64,000 nt of DNA. Origin: Pseudomonas sp. MPC6 (lineage in GTDB: Bacteria; Pseudomonadota; Gammaproteobacteria; Pseudomonadales; Pseudomonadaceae). The position numbers were made by a program, and so were the translations under genes. Each line of letters opens with the position of its first letter. Position 1 is the stretch's first letter. Location of the stretch: NCBI RefSeq assembly GCF_006094435.1, contig NZ_CP034783.1, positions 523,001 through 587,000 on the forward strand, in the 5' to 3' direction. Under the pieces are notes generated by a model. The model worked only from the letters and a program-made list of their open reading frames with translations. It was not told the origin of the DNA and did no database searches. Below are positions 47,687-58,932 of this stretch, in pieces.

Positions 47687-48457
47687 ATGCGGCGCGTGGT
47701 GTTCAATCAGAAAGGTGGCGTAGGCAAATCGAGCATTGCCTGCAATCTGGCAGCGGTCAGCGCCAGCGAGGGTTATCGCACCTTATTGGTGGATCTCGAT
47801 GCCCAGGCCAACTCCACCCAGTACCTGACAGGGCTCACCGGCAATGACATCCCGATGGGCATTGCCGATTTCTTCAAGCAGACGCTGTCTTCGGGGCCGT
47901 TCTCGAAAAAAAGCCAGGTCGATATCTACGAGACCCCGTTCGACAACCTCCACGTCATCACCGCCACGGCCGAGCTGGCTGACTTGCAGCCCAAGCTTGA
48001 GGCCAAACACAAGATCAACAAGTTGCGTAAATTGCTCGATGAGCTGGACGGCGAATATGACCGCATCTATCTGGATACGCCGCCAGCGTTGAATTTTTAT
48101 GCGGTTTCGGCATTGATCGCCGCTGACCGCGTGCTGATCCCCTTCGATTGCGACAGTTTCTCGCGTCAGGCGCTGTATGGTCTGCTGGCGGAGATCGAAG
48201 AGTTGAAGGATGACCACAACGAAGGCCTGGAGGTCGAAGGCATCGTCGTCAACCAGTTCCAGGCCCGTGCCAGCCTGCCCCAGCAAATACTCGACGAACT
48301 GATCGCCGAGGGGTTGCCGGTGCTGCCGGTGTATCTGGGTAGCTCGGTGCGGATGCGTGAGTCGCATCAGGCCAACACGCCGCTGATCCATCTCGATCCG
48401 CGGCACAAGCTGACCCAGCAGTTCGTCGATTTGCACAACCTTCTCGAAAACACCTGA
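47687..48457 (+). CDS. ParA-family ATPase, no ParB partner
   Basis: 256 aa from ATG 47687 ([20 protein letters not shown]) with AGGT 11 nt upstream. Deviant Walker [20 protein letters not shown], and Walker B region [14 protein letters not shown]. ParA/MinD ATPases position cargo on the nucleoid or membrane; no ParB-like gene is adjacent and the chromosomal parAB lies elsewhere in Pseudomonas. Cargo unknown. Confidence 0.85.
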   Translation: MRRVVFNQKGGVGKSSIACNLAAVSASEGYRTLLVDLDAQANSTQYLTGLTGNDIPMGIADFFKQTLSSGPFSKKSQVDIYETPFDNLHVITATAELADLQPKLEAKHKINKLRKLLDELDGEYDRIYLDTPPALNFYAVSALIAADRVLIPFDCDSFSRQALYGLLAEIEELKDDHNEGLEVEGIVVNQFQARASLPQQILDELIAEGLPVLPVYLGSSVRMRESHQANTPLIHLDPRHKLTQQFVDLHNLLENT

Positions 48458-48464
48458 TGACCCA

Positions 48465-48568
48465 TGTGGGAGCGGGCTTGCTCCGGGCGGCGTTCCGACG
48501 AATACGGTGTGTCAGTCACCATAGATGTCGACTGATAAACCGTATTCGCGAGCAAGCCCGCTCCCACA
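48465..48568. repeat. REPIN with altered left arm
   Basis: The left arm begins TGTGGGAGCGGGCTTGCTC but runs into CGGGCGGCGTTCCGAC before GAATACGG. The right arm is normal (CGTATTCGCGAGCAAGCCCG). It lies between the convergent parA-like and trxC genes. Confidence 0.8.
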
Positions 48569-48597
48569 ATTGATTCTCGGTGGCTATGACAGTGTGG

Positions 48598-49032
48598 TCA
48601 GATCCCCTGACTACGCAGCCAGCTCATCAACTGGGGTAACGGAAAGGCCCCGCTCTGGCGCGCCACCTCCCGGCCGTTCTTGAATAGAATCAGACTTGGA
48701 ATCGAGCGAATCCCCAACTGCGCCGACAACTGCTGATTCGCCTCGCTATCCAGTTTCGCCAACCGACACTTGCCTGCCAACTGACTGGCGGCCTGCTCGA
48801 ACACCGGCGCAAACGACTTGCACGGCCCGCACCAGTCCGCCCACACATCCACCAGCAGCGGCAGGTCACCCTTGATCTGACTGGCGTAATCGCCTTGTTT
48901 CAACTCGAACGGTTTGGCCAACAGGACCTCGGCCTTGCAACGGCCGCATTTTGGACGGTCGTTGAGGCGTTCTGCGGGGATACGGTTGAGGCCGTTGCAG
49001 TGGGGGCAGGGGATGAGGACTGGTTCAGACAT
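48598..49032 (-). CDS. trxC: Thioredoxin 2
   Basis: 144 aa from ATG 49032 (MSEPVLIPCPHCNGLNR). The N-terminal zinc ribbon CPHC ... CGRC identifies TrxC rather than TrxA; the thioredoxin active site is WADWCGPCKSF and the cis-Pro loop IRSIPSLILF. Cytoplasmic disulfide reductase. The open frame upstream to 49164 runs into selO and is rejected. Confidence 0.95.
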   Translation of the reverse strand: MSEPVLIPCPHCNGLNRIPAERLNDRPKCGRCKAEVLLAKPFELKQGDYASQIKGDLPLLVDVWADWCGPCKSFAPVFEQAASQLAGKCRLAKLDSEANQQLSAQLGIRSIPSLILFKNGREVARQSGAFPLPQLMSWLRSQGI

Positions 49033-49127
49033 GGTCGGCTCTTCAAAATTGGCAGGCAATGCGCTGGATCTGGAGGCAAAGATCTCGTTTATCAAGACAG
49101 ATGGTGTCTGCCGGTACCTTGTCATCC

Positions 49128-50624
<1,497 letters not shown>

Positions 50625-50639
50625 CTAGGGATAGGCCGG

Positions 50640-53600
50640 TTAGTCGAGCTTGGCGGCCGGCGGCGCTTGAGGCACTTGACCCTCGGTCTTGGGCGCAATG
50701 GTTTTCGTTTCCGGATCGACCGGCACCATTTTGTATTCCTGGCCTTGAAGGTTCTTGAGATAGACCTCCATCTGCCGGAACGAAATGTTGATGTGTTGCT
50801 TTTTGAATTCGCGGTTGATAAAGCGGTTGACCTCATCGAGCACCGGGTTACGGTCACCCAGGTCGCGCACGTGCATGCGCAACTCGTGGTCGAGGGTGCT
50901 TTCGCCGAAGTTCAGGAAGTACACGAGGGGTTCAGGCTCTTTGAGTACCCGCGGGTTTTCCCGTGCAGCCTTCAGAAGAAGCTCTTTCACCAGATCCAGG
51001 TCCGAGCCGTAGTCGACCCCGAGCTTGAGGGTCACCCGGGTGATGGTGTCCGTCAGGGACCAGTTGATCAATTGCCCGGTGATGAACGTCTTGTTCGGGA
51101 CGATGATGTCCTTGCGGTCGAAGTCGGTGATGGTCGTGGCGCGGATCCGAATCTTGCTCACCGTGCCCGACAGGTTGCCGATGGTAATCGTGTCGCCGAT
51201 CCGCACCGGGCGTTCGAACAGGATCATGATCCCGGAAATGAAGTTGGCGAAGATCTCCTGCATGCCGAAACCCAGGCCCACCGAGAGCGCTGCCACCAGC
51301 CATTGCAATTTGTCCCAGCTCACGCCGAGCGTGGACAGGGTGGAGACGAAACCGATACCGGCGATCACGTAGGAAAGCAAAGTGGTGGTGGCGTAGGCAC
51401 TGCCTTGGGCCAGGTTGAGCTTCGACAACACAAACACTTCCAGCAGACCCGGCAGGTTGCGTGCGAGGGCAAAGGTGATGCCGATGATGATCAGTGCGCC
51501 GAGCATGTCGCCGATGCTGATCGGTACCATGCTCATGTTGGCGCCGGTGCCGCTGGTGTATTCGTAGAGGGTGATGTTGTCCAGGTACGAGAACACCGAG
51601 ATCAGGTCGGACCAGACCCAGTACAGGGCCGCCATGAACCCGCCGAGCAGCGCCAGACGGATCAGGCGCAGGGACTGTTCGTTGACCTTCTCGATGTCCA
51701 GGGCCGGCTCTTCGATCACCGCTTCGCCGTCACCTGCCTCTTTGGCGGCCTGGCGTTTGGCCAGGGCGCGCTGATAAGCCAGGCGTCGGGCTGCAACGCT
51801 GAGACCGCGGACGAAGGTGGCTTCGATCACCAGCCAGAACATCAGCAGGTAAAGGGTATTGATCAATCGGTCGCTGAGTTTCAGTGCGGTGTAGTAGTAG
51901 CCGAAGCACACCGCCACGAACAATGCGATCGGCAGGGCGGTGAACAGGATGGCCACGGCCTTGCGGAACAGCGAGGCGTTTTCGTGGGTCGGGCTGCTGA
52001 TCAGCAGGCGGCTGAGCAACCAGGCCATCAGGGCGTAGCAAGTCAGTACCACCGGCATGCCGAGCACGTCGTCAGCCAGCGCGGCCGGTTGCAGCTCGGC
52101 GACGGCCACCACCGCGACCAAGGCCATTACCACCAGCCCGAGTCGGCGAATCCAGCCTTGGAGGAATGCGACCTGGGGTTTTTCCCAACGGAAATGCAAC
52201 TCGGCCACGCCGCCAGGTGCGAGGATCCGGTAGGCGGTGTAGAACACCAGCCAGGCCTGGGCCATCTGCAGCAGCGCCGCGCCCATGTTGGCGTTCTGCC
52301 CGCGCGCGTCGATCTGCAGGGCCAGGCCGCACAAGGCCAGGCCCAGGGCGACCGGCATGGCCAGCAGAATATTGATCAGGATCGCTTGAGGGGTGTGCCA
52401 CTGGCTGTCGCGCTTGAAGTGGCCGATGTCCTGGTGAACCTTGTTCAACTTGGCGTACAAGCTCGTGCGCCGCCACAGCAGGGCGCCGATCAGCAGCGCC
52501 AGCGGCAGGAACAGCAGCGGCCGCTGGGTCAGGCCGTCGGTCAGTTCGCTCAGGCTCGAGGCCCACGGCAGGGTGGTGACCTGGCGTTGCAGGCGTTCCG
52601 GCACGCCGTGCATCCACTCAAAGTCCAACGGCTTGTTGCTGGGAATCCAGAACATCTGCTCGTCGAGGGTCGCCCGCAGGCTCTGGGCGGTGCTCAGCAG
52701 TTGCTTCTGATTGAGTTGCAGGGTGATGGATTCGTTGAGTACCGCACTCAGTTCGCGGTTCAGCCGCTCCAGCAGGTCGGCGCGAGTGAGGGCCAGTTCC
52801 ATCAGGCTCTTGCGCAGTTGCGGGGTGACTTGCTCGGGCGGCTGGGCCGCCAGCAGGTTATCGACGTAGGTCGCCGGATTGCTCAGCAGTTCCCGTTGCT
52901 GGCTGACCTCGAACTGATACAGGCGAATGTCGGCGATCTGATCGGCCAGGTCGCGGTCGACCTTGAGGTGCGGCAGGCTCTGTTTCTGCTTGTAGAGAAT
53001 CTTGGAGAGCAGCAGGCTGCCCTTGAGCACGTTGATTTGCTCCTCCAGGGCCGAATCGCTCTGGGTCACGTTGTCCAGCTGCTGTTTGGTCTGCAGGTTC
53101 TGCTGGGTGACTTCGTTGAGGCGGTCGGTGCTTTTGAGCAGGTAGTCCGAGAGTTTCAGGTTGGCCGCACTTTCGGTGGCCAGCAGCACGCTGCCGCCGG
53201 ATTTCTGCGCTTCGATGGACTGCTGGGTCACCGTCTCCTGGGACTGGGCCAGGCGTTTCTGGTTGATCAGGTTTTGCAGCTCCTGGATTTCCCTATCCAG
53301 ACGGTCGGATTTCTCCGAGAGCAAGTCATGCTGGCTGTTGCCCAGGTCCTGCAGCTGACTGTTGCCGGCCAGTTCCTGGCGCCGCAGGGGGATCAGGGCA
53401 TTGAGCGCCGCGAGTTCGGCATTGAGCTGGTCGCGTTGTTCGCCGCTCAAGGTCTTGCCGTTCTCTTTGCCGGCCTTGAGGATGTTGTTGATCTGCTGGA
53501 TGCGCGTCTGGCTGGTAGAAATTTCCACCTGGGCGCGCTCGGGGCGGGTTTGGGCGGTATTGACCAGGCTGTTGGCGTCGCCCAGGGCCTTTTGCAGATC

Positions 53601-53990
53601 GCTTTGCTGGGTCGAGCGCTCGGTCAGCAATTGCTCAAGCTGCTGAATCGACTCCTTGGCGTAGCGCTGCGCCACCGGCACCACGCTGGTCGCCTTGAGG
53701 AGCGTCAGTTCCCGCTGATTCTCGATGTTCTGCTTGGGCGCAGTGGCCAGTTGTTGCTTGAGCTCGACCAGCTTCTGTTCGTAATCACGCTTGTTGGTGA
53801 GCTGTGTCAGCGTGCCTTGCAGAATGCTCTGCAGGGCCTTTTGGTCGGCCTCCGGCAGTTTGCGCTCGGCGATCTTGTCCAGGTTTGTCTGCACGGCTTC
53901 GCTGGACGGCGGCTCGGCCGCTTGCAACGTACCGATAGAAAGACTCAAGCCCAGCAGGGCCATGACGAAAAAGGAGCGCAGGGTTGGCAT
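50640..53990 (-). CDS. mscK: Mechanosensitive channel MscK (KefA)
   Basis: 1116 aa from ATG 53990 (MPTLRSFFVMALLGLSLSIG, signal peptide ending near LQA). A long periplasmic coiled-coil-rich region (about 30-470) is followed by about eleven helices and the C-terminal MscS core: pore-lining helix near GFGMQEIFANFISGIMILF and the beta domain with VRIGDTITIGNLSGTVSKI. Potassium-responsive osmotic safety valve in E. coli. The frame upstream to 54179 lies in nhaP2 and is rejected. Confidence 0.94.
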   Translation of the reverse strand: MPTLRSFFVMALLGLSLSIGTLQAAEPPSSEAVQTNLDKIAERKLPEADQKALQSILQGTLTQLTNKRDYEQKLVELKQQLATAPKQNIENQRELTLLKATSVVPVAQRYAKESIQQLEQLLTERSTQQSDLQKALGDANSLVNTAQTRPERAQVEISTSQTRIQQINNILKAGKENGKTLSGEQRDQLNAELAALNALIPLRRQELAGNSQLQDLGNSQHDLLSEKSDRLDREIQELQNLINQKRLAQSQETVTQQSIEAQKSGGSVLLATESAANLKLSDYLLKSTDRLNEVTQQNLQTKQQLDNVTQSDSALEEQINVLKGSLLLSKILYKQKQSLPHLKVDRDLADQIADIRLYQFEVSQQRELLSNPATYVDNLLAAQPPEQVTPQLRKSLMELALTRADLLERLNRELSAVLNESITLQLNQKQLLSTAQSLRATLDEQMFWIPSNKPLDFEWMHGVPERLQRQVTTLPWASSLSELTDGLTQRPLLFLPLALLIGALLWRRTSLYAKLNKVHQDIGHFKRDSQWHTPQAILINILLAMPVALGLALCGLALQIDARGQNANMGAALLQMAQAWLVFYTAYRILAPGGVAELHFRWEKPQVAFLQGWIRRLGLVVMALVAVVAVAELQPAALADDVLGMPVVLTCYALMAWLLSRLLISSPTHENASLFRKAVAILFTALPIALFVAVCFGYYYTALKLSDRLINTLYLLMFWLVIEATFVRGLSVAARRLAYQRALAKRQAAKEAGDGEAVIEEPALDIEKVNEQSLRLIRLALLGGFMAALYWVWSDLISVFSYLDNITLYEYTSGTGANMSMVPISIGDMLGALIIIGITFALARNLPGLLEVFVLSKLNLAQGSAYATTTLLSYVIAGIGFVSTLSTLGVSWDKLQWLVAALSVGLGFGMQEIFANFISGIMILFERPVRIGDTITIGNLSGTVSKIRIRATTITDFDRKDIIVPNKTFITGQLINWSLTDTITRVTLKLGVDYGSDLDLVKELLLKAARENPRVLKEPEPLVYFLNFGESTLDHELRMHVRDLGDRNPVLDEVNRFINREFKKQHINISFRQMEVYLKNLQGQEYKMVPVDPETKTIAPKTEGQVPQAPPAAKLD

Positions 53991-54024
53991 AGAGACCGAT
54001 CGAAAACGAGGCGAAGAATGGAGT

Positions 54025-55767
54025 TTAGAGGAAGAGCCCGGGGCCCGGGCGACTTCCTTCGGGGAATCTGACGCCCACTTTGCCGATCTTGTTCCCTTCC
54101 ATGACCGCGACGGTCCAGATGGTGTTGTTCCACTCCACCTGGTCACCGACGACTGGCGCCCCCCCCACCTTATGGGCAATGAAATGGGCCAGGGTCATGT
54201 CCGGATCGATGCCTTCGACTTTCAACCCATACAGGGCCGCAACCGCGGCCAGCTGGGCGTCTCCTTCAAGTACGAAGTCGCCGAAAAAGCGCAGATCGAG
54301 GCCCCGTTGCGGCGCCTGACTGAAGAGTTTTCCGAGGGCCGCAAGGTTGTGCTCATGGCCGATTACACAGAGCAAATCATCGACTTCAAGCACTGTACTA
54401 CCCGACGGATGGAGCAGTTGCTGCCCTCGAAACAGTGCCGCGATCCGGGTGCCTTCGGGCATTTTCAGTTCACGAAGGGGGGAGCCGATGCACCATTTTT
54501 CGGCACCGAGGCGATAAACGAACAGTTCCCACTCGCTGGTGACGTGGACTTCCAGGGCTGATCGGGAAATCGGCAAGGGCTCTGGCGGGACAGTGACTTT
54601 CAAAAGCTTCGCCACCCAAGGCAGGCTGGTGCCTTGCACCAGCAGCGACACCAGCACGATAAAGAACGCCAGATTGAAATACAGCTGGGCGTTGGGCAGC
54701 CCCGCCATCAATGGGAACACTGCCAGAATGATCGGGACCGCGCCCCGCAGGCCGACCCAGGAAATGAATGCTTTCTCACGCCCATGGAATGCCTTGAAGG
54801 GCAGCAGGCCGACTAGCACCGACAGTGGGCGGGCAAACAGAATCATCCACAGCGCCAGGCCCAGCGCGGGCAGGGCGATCGGTAGCAGGTCGTGGGGGGT
54901 AACCAATAAGCCCAGCACCAGGAACATGCCGATCTGGGCCAGCCATGCCATGCCGTCGAGCATATGCAGGATGCCGTGTCGGCTGCGGACCGGACGGTTG
55001 CCGATCACCAGACCGCACAGGTACACCGCCAAAAAGCCGCTGCCGTGCAGGGCGTTGGTCAGGGCAAACACCACCAGGCCACCGGCAACCACCAGGATGG
55101 GATAAAGCCCGGCGGCCAGGTGGATGCGGTTGACCAGTTGCAACATCAGCCAGCCGCCGCCGAGGCCGATCACGCCACCTATGCCGAACTCGCGCACCAA
55201 ATGCACCAGCAAATTCCAGTGCAGGCCGGTTTCGCCGCTGGCGAGCATGTCGATCAGGGTTACGGTGAGGAACACCGCCATCGGATCGTTGCTGCCGGAT
55301 TCGATCTCCAGGCTCGCGCTCACCCGTTCGTTCAGGCCCTTGCCGCCCAGCAGCGAGAACACCGCCGCGGCGTCGGTAGAGCCCACGATAGCGCCGATCA
55401 GCAGGCCCTGCATCAGATTGAGATCGAACAACCACGCCGCCGCCATGCCGGTCAGCCCCGTCGTGATCAACACCCCGACCGTGGCCAGGGACAGTGCCGG
55501 CCATAACGCAACGCGGAAACTGGATACCCGTGTGCGCAAACCGCCATCGAGCAGTATCACCGCCAACGCGAGGTTGCCCACCAGATACGCCGTTGGATAG
55601 TTATCGAAGATGATGCCGGCGCCGTCGACGCCAGCCAACATGCCCACCGCCAGGATAATCACCAGAATCGGGATGCCGAGGCGCGATGAAAGTGAGCTCA
55701 CCAGAATACTCGCACCTACCAGCAACGCGCCGATCAAGAACAGGCTGTTGATGGTGGTCGCATTCAA
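54025..55767 (-). CDS. nhaP2: K+/H+ antiporter NhaP2 (CvrA)
   Basis: 580 aa from TTG 55767 ([13 protein letters not shown]), chosen because relatives start at this point and TGGAG lies about 10 nt upstream. CPA1-type transport domain (about 1-390) with [16 protein letters not shown] and [15 protein letters not shown], followed by a cytoplasmic TrkA-C-like domain (about 395-480) and a C-terminal CorC/HlyC-like module. Exports K+ to balance cell volume. The stop is 34 nt from the mscK start, so the two osmotic genes are probably cotranscribed. Confidence 0.93.
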   Translation of the reverse strand: MNATTINSLFLIGALLVGASILVSSLSSRLGIPILVIILAVGMLAGVDGAGIIFDNYPTAYLVGNLALAVILLDGGLRTRVSSFRVALWPALSLATVGVLITTGLTGMAAAWLFDLNLMQGLLIGAIVGSTDAAAVFSLLGGKGLNERVSASLEIESGSNDPMAVFLTVTLIDMLASGETGLHWNLLVHLVREFGIGGVIGLGGGWLMLQLVNRIHLAAGLYPILVVAGGLVVFALTNALHGSGFLAVYLCGLVIGNRPVRSRHGILHMLDGMAWLAQIGMFLVLGLLVTPHDLLPIALPALGLALWMILFARPLSVLVGLLPFKAFHGREKAFISWVGLRGAVPIILAVFPLMAGLPNAQLYFNLAFFIVLVSLLVQGTSLPWVAKLLKVTVPPEPLPISRSALEVHVTSEWELFVYRLGAEKWCIGSPLRELKMPEGTRIAALFRGQQLLHPSGSTVLEVDDLLCVIGHEHNLAALGKLFSQAPQRGLDLRFFGDFVLEGDAQLAAVAALYGLKVEGIDPDMTLAHFIAHKVGGAPVVGDQVEWNNTIWTVAVMEGNKIGKVGVRFPEGSRPGPGLFL

Positions 55768-56065
55768 AGGCAGTACTCCAGAAAGCTGAAAAGGCGGGCA
55801 CAAACTGACCATGCAGTCTGCGTGCCAGCGATTCTAACCTGTTGAAATGTGATGCTGTCAAAAAGCTTTTGCGACAGGAGAGGCTCCAGGCGTTCCGGCT
55901 TTTTTATCGTACGACTGTCTCGGCGACGAAGTGCAGGAACCAGATTGGCCAATCAGAGTCTCTACAGTTCGCAGGAAAGGTCGTCCGCCAGCAAAATCAA
56001 GGCTTTGAGCCTGGATAACCCTGGCATCCGGGGTGACTTTTCTTTATCGTACGCGCCCTTTGAAA

Positions 56066-56314
56066 ATGCCTGGAAAAATCAAAATGTTGGAAGCATCCCT
56101 AAGCCAATTGGAACAGCTGGTCAGCGACTTGGTACAACAGAACCAGAGCCTGCTTGCCACCAACCAGTCCCTGAGCGCGGAACTGGCCCAGTCCAAGGAC
56201 GACAACGAAAGCCTGCAGTTGAGCCTGATGGAACAGGAAGAGAAGCAAGGCGCCACCACGGCCCGCATCCAGGCTTTGGTTGAGCGCGTCAGCGCCGGCC
56301 CTGTCAGCGCATGA
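56066..56314 (+). CDS. Short coiled-coil protein preceding zapA-like gene
   Basis: 82 aa from ATG 56066; a start at 56084 (MLEASLSQLEQLVSDLVQ) is equally possible. Almost entirely a coiled coil with Gln, Ser, Leu heptads, like the small TIGR02449/ZapB-type proteins encoded before zapA. Overlaps the next gene by 4 nt (ATGA). Confidence 0.65.
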   Translation: MPGKIKMLEASLSQLEQLVSDLVQQNQSLLATNQSLSAELAQSKDDNESLQLSLMEQEEKQGATTARIQALVERVSAGPVSA

Positions 56315-56613
56315 ATCACGGCGCCGCAGGGGTAAAAGTCGTCTCGATCCTGGGGGAGGACTATTCGATCAGGGCGCCGGCCGGGGAAGAGCAAACCCTG
56401 CTTGACGCCGCGCTGATGTTGAAGGCCGCTCTGGCTGACACTAAAAAGAAATACCCGACACTGATCGGTGACCGCTTGTTGGTACTGGCCGCCATGAATC
56501 TGTGCTCCCAGCAGATTGAAATGAAGAAACAGCATCAGCAGGAACTCGACCGTTACCAAGAGCAAGTCAGCGCCACGGTTGAGACAATTGCCAGGACCAT
56601 GGGTCAAGGATGA
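56311..56613 (+). CDS. ZapA-like cell division protein
   Basis: 100-residue ZapA-family protein: N-terminal VVSILGEDYSIRAPAGEEQT, then a helix and C-terminal coiled coil LVLAAMNLCSQQIEMKKQHQ. ZapA bundles FtsZ. In Pseudomonas the main zapA is elsewhere, next to 6S RNA and the formyl-THF cyclo-ligase gene, which are absent here, so this is probably a paralogous pair. Confidence 0.75.
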   Translation: MNHGAAGVKVVSILGEDYSIRAPAGEEQTLLDAALMLKAALADTKKKYPTLIGDRLLVLAAMNLCSQQIEMKKQHQQELDRYQEQVSATVETIARTMGQG

Positions 56614-56675
56614 TTGGAGACTTTTGACCTCAGCAGTATTGGTCGAGATCGGGGCCTTCAATGATATGCATGTTC

Positions 56676-56702
56676 GAAGAGGAGGTGGCCCGCCTCCTCT
56701 TC
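56676..56702. terminator. Hairpin after the ZapA-like gene
   Basis: GAAGAGGAGG and CCTCCTCTTC pair around a short loop between two convergent genes. No long T tract follows, so termination strength is uncertain. Confidence 0.5.
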
Positions 56703-56726
56703 CTATCTAAAATGAATTTTTTCGAA

Positions 56727-57509
56727 TCAAGCGGCTTCGTAGCTAAGTAGAACTGCATAGAGGTTAGGGGAGTTTAAAATAAATTGTTTGTGTGTGAGTC
56801 TGTACGGGGTGGGATTCAATCCTAAAAACAACGTATCTCCTTTTTTTGCATACGGAATAATATCATTGTATTGGAGAATGGGTGTCCCTGCTTCATAAGG
56901 ATCATGGCCTTGGGCATTGCAAGTTATCTCGAATGACCATATGGGAGGGTTGGTGTGGTCGTATCTTCTCAATATCCTGGAAGACGTAGTGTATACAATG
57001 TCTGGGGAGTCAAGAACGAAGTGGGTTCCGAGGCGAGAGTGGGTGATGGCCTCATGTTTCGTTATCGTTTTTTCGGGGTTTGGACTAGGTGGTTTAATTG
57101 AAGTAGGGTGAGCGCCAGTTTCGCCAGTTTCTCCTGTCCCTAGACCGAGTAACATGCTTACTCCAAACAAACCGCCTGGATGTAAAGTAAAATATTTTCC
57201 ATTGACTTTAGATGCGCCTATAGGGGGGATAACCGTGTCGCCAGTTTGCATTAGTGCGAGCGCTAATGCACCTCTAAGCTCGATTGATGATGCGAGTTCA
57301 ATGGTTTCTGAATTTTCACGTTCCAAAACAATAAGGGTGCTTACTTCGTGCGAACCATCAGATCCCGGCTGCGTTTTGAAAATTTTTGAAGCGACACGAT
57401 AGAGAGGACCTTTAGGCAGCTGAAACTCGTCGCCAATCTCTGCACACAGGATTGCCTGATCCCGTGTGAGGTCTGCTTTTGGTGAGTCGATTTCATTTTC
57501 CGTTGTCAT
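56727..57509 (-). CDS. Unknown protein, tandem paralogue A
   Basis: 260 aa from ATG 57509 (MTTENEIDSPKADLTRDQ) with AAGGAATCAAAAC upstream. No family recognised; no signal peptide or membrane segment. It resembles the adjacent protein B over its whole length: N-terminal CAEIGDEFQLPKGPLYRV against YAEIGDIYHLPQGSGYCV, and C-terminal YRLTHKQFILNSPNLYAVLL against YKIAHKEFVINPDTSLYAVV. Each protein also looks internally doubled, the second half opening ITHSRLGTHFVL. A Gly/Thr-rich linker and PPSPNPEK sit between halves. Base composition is clearly more AT-rich than the backbone. Confidence 0.75.
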   Translation of the reverse strand: MTTENEIDSPKADLTRDQAILCAEIGDEFQLPKGPLYRVASKIFKTQPGSDGSHEVSTLIVLERENSETIELASSIELRGALALALMQTGDTVIPPIGASKVNGKYFTLHPGGLFGVSMLLGLGTGETGETGAHPTSIKPPSPNPEKTITKHEAITHSRLGTHFVLDSPDIVYTTSSRILRRYDHTNPPIWSFEITCNAQGHDPYEAGTPILQYNDIIPYAKKGDTLFLGLNPTPYRLTHKQFILNSPNLYAVLLSYEAA

Positions 57510-57615
57510 GTTTTGATTCCTTGTGTGTATGCGATGGTCTGTCAGCATCCAGATTGATAATCTCTAGGTCGGCGTGACGTTTACGTTCTCGCAAATTTGA
57601 ATGCGGTGTTTTTTC

Positions 57616-58389
57616 TCAGGAAAATTCGTAGTGAATGACGACGGCATACAGGCTGGTGTCAGGGTTTATTACAAACTCTTTATGTGCGATTTTGTATTGG
57701 CTAGTGTCCCCCGCTGACAAGAGTTCTCCTTTCTTTACATACCGGAAAAACTCCTTGGAGTCGCTGGCTTGCGTTGCCATTTGAAGTGAAAATTCGTTGG
57801 GATATCTGGCAAATACCTCAAATCTCCACCCCTGGTTATAGTTTATGAGTCTTTTTGAAACTACAACTGCACGTTGACCATCTGGACGTGGTATGTCGAT
57901 TAAGTCGCCAATGTAAGCGTGGGTGACCGTCTCATTGTTATCTAGAAAATTAACTGGATCAAATTCATGTGGATCGCGTTCAGGTTTGGTATTGGAAAGA
58001 TCGGATTGTCCTTTTGAAAGTCTTGGACTTAACCAAGCGCTGTAGCCCTTGTCCTCGTTGTAAATATATTGGCTTTGATTATTCGTAAAAGGGATGTTGT
58101 GGAAGTGAAAGAGGTCGCCGGCTTTAATTTGCGCCCGTCCTATTACGTGTCTTGATTCGATGGGTGATTCCAGCTGAATAGTTGGATGGTTTGTATGCGT
58201 CAAGGTGATTTTGGCATTTATGTGTTCCGGCACTGCAGCGGTACCCACACGTGCTTTGAAAGATTTGTCAGTTACACAATAGCCAGAACCTTGAGGGAGG
58301 TGATAAATGTCTCCAATCTCTGCATAAGGTATCGTTTGCTCCAATGTGAATTGATGGGTGGCTGAGGTGGTTGTCGGTTCAGTTGTCAT
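57616..58389 (-). CDS. Unknown protein, tandem paralogue B
   Basis: 257 aa from ATG 58389 after GAGGGAAAAAAC. Soluble, beta-rich looking, no recognised domain. First half opens TIPYAEIGDIYHLPQGSGYC, second half TVTHAYIGDLIDIPRPDGQR, consistent with two copies of one module (start motif A.IGD...LP, later KKGE or KAGD, then HKEFVIN). Separated from paralogue A by 106 nt that contain no gene. Low GC like its partner; a recent-transfer or fast-evolving pair is inferred. Confidence 0.75.
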   Translation of the reverse strand: MTTEPTTTSATHQFTLEQTIPYAEIGDIYHLPQGSGYCVTDKSFKARVGTAAVPEHINAKITLTHTNHPTIQLESPIESRHVIGRAQIKAGDLFHFHNIPFTNNQSQYIYNEDKGYSAWLSPRLSKGQSDLSNTKPERDPHEFDPVNFLDNNETVTHAYIGDLIDIPRPDGQRAVVVSKRLINYNQGWRFEVFARYPNEFSLQMATQASDSKEFFRYVKKGELLSAGDTSQYKIAHKEFVINPDTSLYAVVIHYEFS

Positions 58390-58621
58390 GTTTTTTCCCT
58401 CGTTGTATATACTGATCCATCAGTAGCCCGGACATCATAGTCTTGCTGGTTTGCGCGATATTTGGTTTAGTTATGCTTTGATTGTGGGCTCTGTTAAGCG
58501 TGGTGTGAACTGTCAGAAGTAACAGGTGGAACGATTAAGCTTCCGCGGCAGGCATTGGGTGCGTTCTTTTGTCGGTGGTCTCCAGCACGTCCAATAACGC
58601 CTGATCGGCTTGGTGACGACG

Positions 58622-58793
58622 ACGGAAGAGCAATCGGCGGTGACAAGAAAAGATCAACCGGAACGTGCAGGGAATTTCGGATCTGGCCCGGGTGACAGCA
58701 GGGGAAGTCAGGGCTTGTCGTGAAGATTGTCAGACGTTGCAACGGCTGGCGGATGATCTGGCGCGGCAGATGGGTGGGTTTCGGTTGAGCTGA
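58622..58793 (+). pseudogene. C-terminal relic of a chemoreceptor gene
   Basis: 58656-58793 reads NRNVQGISDLARVTAGEVRA, then CREDCQTLQRLADDLARQMG and GFRLS before a stop, the usual C-terminus of a Pseudomonas methyl-accepting chemotaxis protein. Just upstream TEEQSAVT (58622-58645) is in another frame because of one extra base in ACAAGAAAAGATC. Nothing upstream restores a receptor, so this is a decayed fragment. Confidence 0.75.
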
Positions 58794-58810
58794 TATGTCG
58801 TCCATTCGGA

Positions 58811-58902
58811 CGCCATCGTGGGCAAGCCCACAGGGTTTGTGTGTTGAGCCACATATGGATTGTGAACAACAGCGATTCCTGTGGGAGCGGGCTTGCCCGT
58901 GA
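58811..58902. repeat. Pair of diverged REPs
   Basis: GTGGGCAAGCCCACAGGG on the left and TGTGGGAGCGGGCTTGCCCG on the right are in inverted orientation, the left one shortened. Lies between the chemoreceptor relic and the acyl-CoA dehydrogenase stop. Confidence 0.7.
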
Positions 58903-58932
58903 TTCGATTTCAGCCATTACAAGGGGCTCTAG

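Larger units (their letters stand above)
58390..58932. other. 543-nt gap with chemoreceptor relic and REPs
   Basis: Holds the upstream region of the unknown gene pair (AT-rich, 58390-58500), a plus-strand chemoreceptor fragment (58622-58793), and REP-type sequences at 58811-58902. No intact gene was seen. Confidence 0.7.
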
